Positions 27,385 through 34,349 of a stretch of DNA of 64,000 nt are shown piece by piece. Source of the stretch: Mycolicibacterium wolinskyi (GTDB lineage: Bacteria; Actinomycetota; Actinomycetes; Mycobacteriales; Mycobacteriaceae); contig NZ_LQQA01000029.1 in the NCBI RefSeq assembly GCF_002101965.1, forward strand, positions 372,001-436,000, written 5' to 3'. Below the pieces are notes generated by a model, which saw nothing but the letters and a program-made list of their open reading frames with translations, searched no databases and was not told the origin of the DNA. Numbering within the stretch: position 1 is the first letter of the stretch; each line of letters begins with the position of its first letter. The position numbers and the translations under genes are program-made.

Positions 27385-28233
27385 ATGGGTGAGTTGGACT
27401 CGACCGGGGCCGCGATCGCGTCGAACCGGCAGAACTGGGACGACCGCGCCGAAGTTCACGTGCGCTCGAAGTTCTATGACGTGGACGGTTTTCTGGCCGA
27501 CCCGACCGACATCTCCTCGGTCGTGCGCAACGACCTGTCGGTGATGACGCCACATCTGCCGGCCGCCGGCGTGCAAGGCCGCTCACTGCTACATCTGCAG
27601 TGCCACATCGGCACCGACACCGTCTCGTGGGCCAGGCTCGGCGCCGTGGACGTCCACGGGCTCGACCTGTCCCCGAACTCGCTGCGCCACGCCGAACGGA
27701 TTGCCCGTGCCGACAACCGCGACATCACCTGGATCGAGGGCGACGCGCGGTTTGCGTCCAGCCTGATCGATCGCCGTTTCGACACGATCGTCACCAGTGC
27801 GGGCACGATCGTGTGGCTGCCCGAACTCCGCAACTGGGCGCGATCGATTCACGACCTACTCGAGCCCGGCGGGCTGTTCATGATCCGCGACGACCATCCC
27901 ATCCTTGGCGCGATGGAGTACGGGCTCTGGGAGATCGCCGATGACTATCTGTCCGGGGGCGGGCCCCGCACGTACGAGGATGCGGGCACTTACACCGAGG
28001 ATTCCGACGGGCAGATCGCGCACCGCACCAACCACGAGTGGCGCCACGACCTCGGCGAGATCGTCGGTGCGCTGTTGGCCGCCGGCCTGCGGATCGAAGC
28101 GCTCGAAGAGTTGCCGTACATGGACTGGCCGGCGTTCCCAGCCCTGCAGCCATCGCCGCAGGGCTGGGAACTGCCGTCGGGAACGCCTCGGATCCCGTTG
28201 AACTTCGCGGTCGTCGCCAAGCGCGTCGACTGA
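27385..28233 (+). CDS. Class I SAM-dependent methyltransferase
   Basis: A 282-residue protein. A seven-strand methyltransferase core spans about residues 60-170: motif I LLHLQCHIGTDTVSWARLG (the usual GxGxG reads QCHIG), acidic motif HGLDLSPNSL, IEGDARF, and the LLEPGGLFMIRDDHP strand. The N-terminal SNRQNWDDRAEVHV block is typical of an actinobacterial small-molecule methyltransferase group of unknown substrate. The ATG at 27385 has GAGGG about 8 nt upstream; a GTG 21 nt earlier is possible. It is divergent from the OhrR-like gene across the palindrome at 27300. Confidence 0.8.
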   Translation: MGELDSTGAAIASNRQNWDDRAEVHVRSKFYDVDGFLADPTDISSVVRNDLSVMTPHLPAAGVQGRSLLHLQCHIGTDTVSWARLGAVDVHGLDLSPNSLRHAERIARADNRDITWIEGDARFASSLIDRRFDTIVTSAGTIVWLPELRNWARSIHDLLEPGGLFMIRDDHPILGAMEYGLWEIADDYLSGGGPRTYEDAGTYTEDSDGQIAHRTNHEWRHDLGEIVGALLAAGLRIEALEELPYMDWPAFPALQPSPQGWELPSGTPRIPLNFAVVAKRVD

Positions 28234-28256
28234 ATCCCTTTCCGCGAAAGCGCCGA

Positions 28257-28268
28257 CAACAGCTGTTG
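28257..28268. promoter_or_regulatory. Perfect 12-bp palindrome CAACAGCTGTTG
   Basis: It lies 47 bp upstream of the thioesterase start and 23 bp after the methyltransferase stop. With no loop it reads as a protein-binding site rather than a hairpin. The regulator is unknown. Confidence 0.3.
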
Positions 28269-28314
28269 ATCGGCTGTCTATTCGGTATTCACAGCCTGAT
28301 GCCAGGCTGGCCAG

Positions 28315-28788
28315 ATGGATCTGACCACGCTCGCGCGCGAGCTGCTCGAACCGCTGCCGGCGCACCGGACCGTCGGTGTCGAGGTACTGCGGGCCGCCGA
28401 CGGAGAGGCCGAGATCTCCTCGCGGACAAGCAAACAACTCACGAATGTGATCGGCTCGCTGCACTCCTCGGGCCTGATCGCGCTGATCGACGCGGCAGGT
28501 CTGGCAGCGATCATCGCCGGAGCGCCGAACAAGAACGCGATGGCCGGGATCCTGCCGTTGGGGCGGACCGCGTCCGTCGAGTTCCTCGCTCCGGCGCACG
28601 GGCGTCTCCTGGCGACCGCCGCCCTCGACGACGAGGCCCGCCACGCGCTCGAGCCGCTGTGGGCCGGTGCCTCGGATCGGGCCCGATTCTCGACCGCCGC
28701 CCAGATCATGGACAGCTCGGGCACCGTGGTCAGCCGTGGCAGCTTCGACTGGAGTGTGCGGCGCGTGCCCGTCGGCGACGAAGGCTAA
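28315..28788 (+). CDS. PaaI/DUF4442-like hotdog thioesterase
   Basis: A 157-residue protein with the hotdog pattern of PaaI or DUF4442 thioesterases. A central helix is flanked by NVIGSLHSSGLIALIDAAGLAAI, the position where active members place a catalytic Asp/Glu near a GG or HSS turn, and strands follow (MAGILPLGRTASVEFLAPAHG). It probably hydrolyses an acyl-CoA or binds one. Its stop overlaps by 4 bp the stop of the convergent CRP gene. No clear ribosome site is seen before the ATG. Its substrate is not predictable. Confidence 0.65.
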   Translation: MDLTTLARELLEPLPAHRTVGVEVLRAADGEAEISSRTSKQLTNVIGSLHSSGLIALIDAAGLAAIIAGAPNKNAMAGILPLGRTASVEFLAPAHGRLLATAALDDEARHALEPLWAGASDRARFSTAAQIMDSSGTVVSRGSFDWSVRRVPVGDEG

Positions 28789-29459
28789 TTGGCCCGTCGC
28801 GCCAGCCGTTCGGTGTTGTCGATGAGAATGCTCTTGCCCTGCACCCGAATCCAGCCGCGTTGCGCGAAATCGGAGAGCGCCTTGTTGACGGTCTCGCGCG
28901 ACGAGCCGACGAGCTGGGCGATCTCCTCCTGCGTGAGCTCATGATCCACCCGCAGCGAACTGCCCTCGCGGCTGCCGAATCGCTGCGCGAGGTACAGCAA
29001 CTGTTTGGCGACCCGGCCGGGCACGTCGGTGAAGATCAGGTCGGACAGGTTGTCGTTCGTGCGGCGCAGCCGGCGGGCCAGCACCCGCAACAGCTGCTCG
29101 GCGATCTCGGGCCGGTCGGCGATCCAGCTGCGCAGCACACTGCGGCTCATGGTGACAGCGTGCACGTCGGTCAGTGCCGTGACAGTCGACGTCCGCGGGC
29201 CGGGGTCGAAGATCGCGAGCTCGCCGAACATGTCGGACGGACCCATGAGGGTGAGCAGGCTTTCGCGGCCGTCGACGGTTTTGCGGCCGATCTTCACCTT
29301 GCCCGACGTGATGATGTACAGCGTGTCACCCGGCTCGCCCTCGACGAATATGACCTTGCCGCGGGGAAACGACACCGGTTCCAGTTGTTGGGCGAGCGCG
29401 GCCACGGCGCTCGGTGAAACGCCCTGGAAGATTCCGGCACGCGCCAGCACCTCGTCCAT
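28785..29459 (-). CDS. crp: CRP/FNR-family cAMP-responsive regulator (CRP paralogue)
   Basis: A 224-residue regulator, the same length as mycobacterial CRP (Rv3676/GlxR family). The cyclic-nucleotide domain has GEPGDTLYIITSGKVKIG and the phosphate-binding cassette GELAIFDPGPRTSTVTAL. The C-terminal winged helix reads ELTQEEIAQLVGSSRETVNKALSDFAQRGWI. It differs at many positions from what I remember of the main mycobacterial CRP, so I suspect the second CRP paralogue that fast-growing mycobacteria such as M. smegmatis possess. It would bind TGTGA-N6-TCACA-type sites when loaded with cAMP. The gene converges with the thioesterase gene. Confidence 0.9.
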   Translation of the reverse strand: MDEVLARAGIFQGVSPSAVAALAQQLEPVSFPRGKVIFVEGEPGDTLYIITSGKVKIGRKTVDGRESLLTLMGPSDMFGELAIFDPGPRTSTVTALTDVHAVTMSRSVLRSWIADRPEIAEQLLRVLARRLRRTNDNLSDLIFTDVPGRVAKQLLYLAQRFGSREGSSLRVDHELTQEEIAQLVGSSRETVNKALSDFAQRGWIRVQGKSILIDNTERLARRAN

Positions 29460-29604
29460 GCTGTCCCCTGTTCTCGTACGTGCCGGCTATCGCTGCTTCA
29501 GTAACTAACGAAGCTGACCGTGGTTCCGTCATGTCGGCGTCCGGCGTCGACCGCACTCGGTCCTAATCTCTTCTACCACGAGTGTGGGTCTGCTCACCTT
29601 TGAG

Positions 29605-30267
29605 TTATTGCGGGGTCACCAGCCCGGTGTCGTAGGCGTGGATGATCGCCGCCGCCCGGTCGCGCAGGTCGAGCTTGACGAAGATGTGGCCGATGTGGCT
29701 TTTGACGGTCAGCCCCGAGATGCTCAGTTCGTCGGCGATCTCCGAATTGGACCGGCCTTTGGCGATCAGCGTCAGGACATCGAGTTCCCGGGCGGTGAGG
29801 TCACCGACCGCTCCGACGCGGCGCGGCGCGGCGGCTCTGCGGTAGGTCGTCAGCACGCGGGAGGTCACGGCCGGATCGAGATAGCTGTCGCCCTGTGCCA
29901 CGGCGCGGACCGCTCTGATCAATTCTTCAGCCGAGGAGTCTTTGAGCACGAAGCCGGCTGCCCCGGCGCGCAGCACCCCGGACAGCAGTTCGTCGTCGTT
30001 GAACGTCGTCAGGGCGAGTACGGGCGGCCCGGCCGCGGCGGTCAGGCAGCTGGTCGCCTCGATGCCGTCGACGCGCTTCATCCGCAGATCCATCACCACG
30101 ACGTCGGGGTCGTGCCGGGCGACCGCGCCGGGCACCTCGTCGCCGTCGGCGCATTCGGCGACGATGGTGAACCCGTCCTTGCGCCGCAGAATCCTGCGCA
30201 GCCCGGAGCGCACGAGGTCCTGGTCATCGGCGAGGAGGACGGCGATCTCGCCGGCGCGGTCCGTCAT
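29605..30267 (-). CDS. NarL/LuxR-type response regulator
   Basis: A 220-residue response regulator. The receiver domain has LLADDQDLVRSG at its start, phospho-acceptor Asp in VVMDLRMKRVDG (about residue 55) and a conserved Lys in FVLKDSSAEEL. The C-terminal LuxR helix-turn-helix reads LTARELDVLTLIAKGRSNSEIADELSISGLTVKSHIGHIFVKL. The start ATG overlaps the histidine kinase stop (ATGA), so the pair is co-translated. An earlier in-frame ATG 15 nt upstream is possible. Target genes are not shown by sequence. Confidence 0.9.
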   Translation of the reverse strand: MTDRAGEIAVLLADDQDLVRSGLRRILRRKDGFTIVAECADGDEVPGAVARHDPDVVVMDLRMKRVDGIEATSCLTAAAGPPVLALTTFNDDELLSGVLRAGAAGFVLKDSSAEELIRAVRAVAQGDSYLDPAVTSRVLTTYRRAAAPRRVGAVGDLTARELDVLTLIAKGRSNSEIADELSISGLTVKSHIGHIFVKLDLRDRAAAIIHAYDTGLVTPQ

Positions 30268-31493
30268 GACACCAGGGGGCATTGCCGTAGGGATTCATCG
30301 TCCAACGGGATGTTGGTGCGTACCGCCCAGCCGTCGCACGTCGGGCCGACGCTGATGATGCCACCGAGCAGTTCCACGCGCTGGCGCATGCCCCGCACGC
30401 CACGGCCCTCGGCCGCAGGCGCCGGGCCGGTCATCTCGTTGACGACGGTCAGGGTCGCCGCGGTCCGGGAAATGCGAAGGCGCACAGTGGATTGTGCCTC
30501 GGGGGCGTGCTTGGCGATATTGGCCAGCGACTCCTGGGTGATGCGGTAGAGCCCCAGCCCGACCGCGGCCGATACGGTGTCCGTCGCTCCGCTGGCATCC
30601 AGCGTGACGTTCAGGCCCGCGCGGACGAAGTCGTCGACGAGACCTCCGATGTCGTCGATGCCGGGTTCGGGCGCAATGCTCATGGGGGCACCGTCGAGCA
30701 ATCCGACCGTGCGGCGGATGTCGGTCATCGCCTGGCGGCCGAGTCGTTCGGCCTGTTCGAGTGCGTCGACCGCGTCGTCGATGTCGCGGTCTTCCTGCAG
30801 TCCACGCCTGGCGCCGGTGAGGTGCAGCAACGTGACACTCAGCGAGTGCGCGATGACGTCGTGCACCTCACGTGCGATGCGCCGCCGCTCGTCGGCCGCC
30901 GCGTGCCGGGTCAACGCGGTCTGCGCCTGCTGCTGCTGTTCCATGAGGTGCTGTTGGGTGTGCATGAGATAGCCGACGAGCCATCCCATTCCGAGGATGC
31001 CGAGATACAGCGCCAGGTTGTCGAGACGGTGCAGCGCCGAGGCCGTCAGCAGCAGACCCGCCGCCGCGACCGAAGTCAGGAATCCGCCGACAACCCCGGT
31101 GAGCGAGGCGACCTCGCCGACCATCATCACCATGAGCAGCGGTGCGAAATCGCTGGTGATGGGCGTCGACGTGGCGAACAGGAGCAGGGCGGTCGCGCCG
31201 GTCAAAGCCGCCCAAAGAATGGGCGCCTTGAACCTGAGCCCGTACGTGTAGGACAGGGGCAACGGTGCGACAGAGATCAGGAGCGCCAGTAGGGCCACCG
31301 GGAGGTCTGCCGTGCTGCGCTGCACCACGGCCACGACGCCCGCACCGACGAGGGTCGCGTCCATCGCGACGACGGATGCCCAGTTGTGGCCGAGGGGGAT
31401 CATCTCGCCCCGTCGGCGCAGCTGCTGCCGCACGCGGTGTGCCATCGCACCCAGCATCTTCTGATGGTAGAAGGATCGCTCGCCGCCGCGCAT
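30264..31493 (-). CDS. Sensor histidine kinase, HisKA_3 type
   Basis: A 409-residue membrane sensor. After an Arg-rich start (about 1-35) there are five or six transmembrane helices (about 37-175), then a coiled segment (QHLMEQQQQAQ) and the dimerisation box ERRRIAREVHDVIAHSLSV, whose His is phosphorylated, followed by a short HATPase domain (GLYRITQESLANIAKHA, GRGVRGMRQRV). There is no large extracellular domain, so the signal is probably sensed in the membrane. It is followed in a 4-bp overlap by its response regulator. The start is the ATG directly after a GTG. Confidence 0.88.
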   Translation of the reverse strand: MRGGERSFYHQKMLGAMAHRVRQQLRRRGEMIPLGHNWASVVAMDATLVGAGVVAVVQRSTADLPVALLALLISVAPLPLSYTYGLRFKAPILWAALTGATALLLFATSTPITSDFAPLLMVMMVGEVASLTGVVGGFLTSVAAAGLLLTASALHRLDNLALYLGILGMGWLVGYLMHTQQHLMEQQQQAQTALTRHAAADERRRIAREVHDVIAHSLSVTLLHLTGARRGLQEDRDIDDAVDALEQAERLGRQAMTDIRRTVGLLDGAPMSIAPEPGIDDIGGLVDDFVRAGLNVTLDASGATDTVSAAVGLGLYRITQESLANIAKHAPEAQSTVRLRISRTAATLTVVNEMTGPAPAAEGRGVRGMRQRVELLGGIISVGPTCDGWAVRTNIPLDDESLRQCPLVS

Positions 31494-31533
31494 CACCCCG
31501 TGGTGGCAAGGCGGAGTCCTACCAGGGTCGTAG

Positions 31534-31782
31534 CTAGAGCCGGAACATCTCCCGCCGCATCGCGGCCTCTTCCATGAAGCTCTCGCGCAGCGGTGGATGG
31601 TATTCGCGTTTGGGCCGGGTCTTCGGTGTGTCCGTCGTGGATTCCGCGCGGACGGCCGCCCGGATCCGGCGCAGCAGGTCGGCGATCCGGTGGCGAGGTT
31701 CGTTGCGCGGCAACGCTATCGCAGGCCACGCCCGCGTGACGCCGGCCAGTGGGTTGGCCTGTGAGGGCTGTGCTCGTGTCAT
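31534..31782 (-). CDS. Conserved-looking small hypothetical protein
   Basis: An 82-residue soluble, basic protein with a helical middle (RHRIADLLRRIRAAVRAE) and the C-terminal sequence PPLRESFMEEAAMRREMFRL. The strong third-position GC bias and gene-like spacing to the kinase (40 bp) support it being real. No family is recognised. It is upstream of the histidine kinase on the same strand and might be co-transcribed with the two-component system. Confidence 0.5.
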   Translation of the reverse strand: MTRAQPSQANPLAGVTRAWPAIALPRNEPRHRIADLLRRIRAAVRAESTTDTPKTRPKREYHPPLRESFMEEAAMRREMFRL

Positions 31783-31903
31783 GGCTTGACGCTACGAAGC
31801 ACATGGGCCACCCCACATCGCGCTGATGTCCGATCTTGATTTACGACCCTGGTAGTAGTTGTAAACCGACCGCGGTACCAGGTTCGGGCGGTTCGGGGAT
31901 CCG

Positions 31904-31932
31904 TTGACTCGTCCCGAAATGATCGACAAGAT
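31904..31932 (+). promoter_or_regulatory. Possible sigma-A-like promoter for the FMN protein/UbiX pair
   Basis: TTGACT (31904-31909) and CAAGAT (31927-31932) are separated by 17 bp, about 55 bp before the GTG start. The -35 is good and the -10 is weak. A TTGATTTACGA-type patch further upstream (about 31838) might be a regulator site. Confidence 0.3.
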
Positions 31933-31987
31933 TCGGGTTGCCGCGGTGGTCACGCCTGTCGGCGCAGACCCGTCGACAGGAGCGAGC

Positions 31988-32464
31988 GTGAGTACGCACA
32001 GCAGCGCTGAGCCGGGGCTGCCCCAGCCGGTCGCCGACCTCGTGAACGGCTCCGATCTCGAGCGCAAGCTCGGGCTCACGTTGCAGCTGGTGACGGTCGA
32101 CGAAGAAGGCTGGCCACGGCTGAGTCTGTTGAGCGTCGGCGAGGTCCTTGCCGGCCCCGGTAATGACATCCGACTGGCGCTGCACATCGGCAGCCGAACC
32201 ACGGCCGCGCTGACGCACTCCGGAAAAGCTCTCGCCACCGTCGTGCTCGGCCGGACCCACTACAAGATCCACCTCGCGCTGACCCGGATGAACCCCGACG
32301 GCGCCGGTCCGCTCGCGTTCTTCGCGGGCAGCGTCGTGCACGTAGAAGAGGACCGCGTCGGCTATGCCGAGCTGACGTCCGGAATCACCTACCGCCTCAA
32401 TGAACCCGATGACGTGCTCGCGCGCTGGACGCGGCAGATCGACGAACTGAGGTCACTGACATGA
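31988..32464 (+). CDS. Pyridoxamine-phosphate-oxidase-like FMN-binding protein
   Basis: A 158-residue split-barrel protein of the pyridoxamine 5'-phosphate oxidase superfamily (DWPRLSLL-like strand: EEGWPRLSLLSVGEVL, then IRLALHIGSRTTAAL and GKALATVVLG). It probably binds FMN or F420. The GTG start was chosen for AGGAG about 6 nt upstream; an in-frame ATG 84 nt earlier overlaps the promoter-like region. Its stop overlaps the ATG of the UbiX-type gene (ATGA), so the two are made together. The tie to a flavin-modifying enzyme suggests a flavin-related role; the reaction is unknown. Confidence 0.65.
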   Translation: MSTHSSAEPGLPQPVADLVNGSDLERKLGLTLQLVTVDEEGWPRLSLLSVGEVLAGPGNDIRLALHIGSRTTAALTHSGKALATVVLGRTHYKIHLALTRMNPDGAGPLAFFAGSVVHVEEDRVGYAELTSGITYRLNEPDDVLARWTRQIDELRSLT

Positions 32465-33054
32465 CCGCCGGGCGGCGCCGGCGCGTCATCGTGGGTATCA
32501 CCGGCGCGAGTGGGTCCATCCTGGGTATCCGGATGCTCGAGCGGCTACGAGAACTCGACATCGAAACTCATCTCATCATGAGTGCGTGGGGTGCCCGCAC
32601 AATTGAGCACGAAACCACTTGGACTGCAGCCGAAGTCAGGCAACTGGCGGACTTCACCCACAAGCCGGGCGACCTCGGGGCATGCGTCTCGAGCGGTTCC
32701 TTCCACACCGACGGCATGCTCGTCGCGCCGTGCAGCATGAAGACGCTCGCCGCGATCGCGTGCGGCTATACCGAGGATCTCGTGGCACGCGCTGCCGACG
32801 TCGTGCTCAAAGAACGCCGCAGACTCGTGCTGCTGGCGCGGGAGGCACCGCTGAGTGAGATCCACCTGGAGAACATGCTCAAGCTCGCCCGGATGGGCGT
32901 GTCGATCGTGCCGCCGGTGCCCGCGTTCTACAACCGGCCGAAAACCCTTGACGAAGTGGTGGATTACATCGTCACCCGCGCACTCGACCAAGTCGGCATC
33001 ATCGCTGACGAGTCGCCCCGCTGGGACGGGAACATGACGAAGCAGCGCCCGTGA
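32461..33054 (+). CDS. ubiX: UbiX/Pad1-family flavin prenyltransferase
   Basis: A 197-residue homododecameric-type flavoprotein family member that normally attaches a dimethylallyl group to FMN to make prenyl-FMN, the cofactor of UbiD decarboxylases. Motifs are VGITGASGSILGIRML at 12-27, SSGSFHTDGM, PCSMKTLAAIACG (FMN phosphate site), and LLAREAPLSEIHLENMLKL. The length is typical. There is no ubiD gene beside it or anywhere in this window, although the two are usually paired in decarboxylase operons. It follows the FMN-protein gene with a 4-bp overlap. Confidence 0.85.
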   Translation: MTAGRRRRVIVGITGASGSILGIRMLERLRELDIETHLIMSAWGARTIEHETTWTAAEVRQLADFTHKPGDLGACVSSGSFHTDGMLVAPCSMKTLAAIACGYTEDLVARAADVVLKERRRLVLLAREAPLSEIHLENMLKLARMGVSIVPPVPAFYNRPKTLDEVVDYIVTRALDQVGIIADESPRWDGNMTKQRP

Positions 33055-33126
33055 CATTGGACGGCGCCTTCACATTTAATCGGTTGGGCCGGTGGGTACG
33101 CTCAGTTCGAAGTGATGGAGTCCGCT

Positions 33127-33750
33127 ATGTACCTGCCCCCGAAGTTCGCGTTGACCGCCGAGGAGACCGCCGCCGCGTTGGAACAGGCGGGTTTCGCGCA
33201 TCTGGTCAGTTATGCGTCGACCGGTCTCGTCGTGACCCCGCTGCCGCTGCTGTATGACAGCGAGCGGCATTCGCTGGTCGGCCATGTCGCGCGGGCGAAC
33301 CCGCACTCGCAGGCGGCGGATGCGGAGTCGGTGGCTGTCTTCGCCGGGCCGCAGGCCTATGTGTCGCCGGGCTTCTATGCGACCAAGGCCGAGACCGGCA
33401 AAGTGGTGCCGACGTGGAACTACGAGGTTCTCAACGTGTACGGGCGCCTGGAGGTGCACGACGACCCAGAGTGGGTCCTCGACATGGTGACCAAGCTGAC
33501 CGACCGGCATGAGCAGGACCGACCGGAGCCGTGGCGGGTCAGCGATGCACCGGAGACGTTCACCCGGGGCCAGCTCAACGCCATCGTCGGAGTGGAGTTG
33601 CCCGTCGAACGCGTCGAGGCAAAGGCCAAGATGTCGCAGAACCAGCCCGCACGTAATCGGGCGGGCGTGATCGCGGGTTTGGCGACGTCGGATTCGCCGT
33701 CCGATCTGACGGTGTCCGAACGCGTCGCCGCGCTGAACGACGACCGCTGA
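33127..33750 (+). CDS. PaiB-like FMN-binding protein
   Basis: A 207-residue member of the PaiB family (FMN-binding negative transcriptional regulator by name). Typical blocks are the MYLPPKF start, GLVVTPLPLLYD, GHVARANPHSQ, AYVSPGFYATKAETGKVVPTWNYEVLNVYGRLEV, and the C-terminal KAKMSQNQPARNRAGV. The ATG at 33127 was chosen because this is the family's normal N-terminus and GGAG precedes it by 6 nt. PaiB was linked to sporulation and degradative-enzyme control in Bacillus. The biochemical role here is probably flavin-dependent detoxification or reduction. Confidence 0.87.
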   Translation: MYLPPKFALTAEETAAALEQAGFAHLVSYASTGLVVTPLPLLYDSERHSLVGHVARANPHSQAADAESVAVFAGPQAYVSPGFYATKAETGKVVPTWNYEVLNVYGRLEVHDDPEWVLDMVTKLTDRHEQDRPEPWRVSDAPETFTRGQLNAIVGVELPVERVEAKAKMSQNQPARNRAGVIAGLATSDSPSDLTVSERVAALNDDR

Positions 33751-33847
33751 TCGTCGCTCGGCAGGCCGCTCGCCCCCGTTCGCCGTAAACTGGCTAACAG
33801 AGCCGGTTTTGCTGGCTGCAGGTGTTGAAACGCAAAGTAAATGGCGG

Positions 33848-33874
33848 GTAACGGAATTCCGTCGTGAGCGTTAC
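33848..33874. promoter_or_regulatory. Nested inverted repeats before a small HTH-like gene
   Basis: The outer arms are GTAACG (33848-33853) and CGTTAC (33869-33874). A perfect 12-bp palindrome ACGGAATTCCGT (33851-33862) overlaps the left arm. They lie just upstream of the two possible GTG starts of the next gene. Confidence 0.35.
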
Positions 33875-33898
33875 GCAGTGAGAGAGGTAGCCGCAAAG

Positions 33899-34135
33899 GT
33901 GGACGAGTTCGATCGCCACGTACTCAATTTCGTCCTGACTTGGGCACCGTTCGGCGGACACACCGACGACGACGCGTTTCCGGAGTTCGGCATGAGCGCA
34001 CATCAGCTGTGGACCCGGTTCGCGGAGGTCACCGATGCCGCTGAACTGCAGCTGTCGGAACTCGGCGAGTGGGACGCGCTGCTGGTGAACCGTGCCCGTC
34101 AGGTCCTGCTGACGCAGCGGCGCACCGCGGGGTAG
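33899..34135 (+). CDS. Small DUF3263-like protein
   Basis: A 78-residue protein (85 if the GTG at 33878 is used) with the pattern DEFDRHVLNFVLTWAPFGG, then FPEFGMSAHQLWTRFAEVTD, which resembles the short helix-turn-helix-like proteins annotated DUF3263 in mycobacteria (…FGMSATRYYQ… type). I place it there on motif similarity only. It may bind DNA or a sigma factor. Both candidate starts are GTG, and GAGAGAGG lies between them, which favours 33899. The nested palindrome upstream suggests regulation of this gene. Confidence 0.55.
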   Translation: MDEFDRHVLNFVLTWAPFGGHTDDDAFPEFGMSAHQLWTRFAEVTDAAELQLSELGEWDALLVNRARQVLLTQRRTAG

Positions 34136-34166
34136 CGCGGTAGCGTGGTGGCGGGAGGTGAGCCGC

Positions 34167-34349
34167 TTGACCACCAAACGAGACGACGCCGACCGCAGCG
34201 AGAAAGAGCTCTTCGAAGAGTCTCTGCGCGAGCACGGTCAGCTGGCCAACTCGGAGTCCGAGGAGCTGCCGCCGGGCGCCACCCATGAGGAGACGACCGA
34301 CGAAACCGGTGAGCGCACGGTGCGCCGGAAGCGGATGTCAGCGTTCTGA
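34167..34349 (+). CDS. Small acidic/charged hypothetical protein
   Basis: A 60-residue, highly charged, probably disordered protein (DRSEKELFEESLREHGQL, then ETTDETGERTVRRKR). Start choice: a TTG at 34167 has GGAGG 8 nt upstream; a GTG at 34158 would overlap that site and is less likely. Its 3' end overlaps the stop of the convergent metallopeptidase by 12 bp. No function is known to me. It lies 31 bp after the DUF3263-like gene and could be in its operon. Confidence 0.55.
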   Translation: MTTKRDDADRSEKELFEESLREHGQLANSESEELPPGATHEETTDETGERTVRRKRMSAF

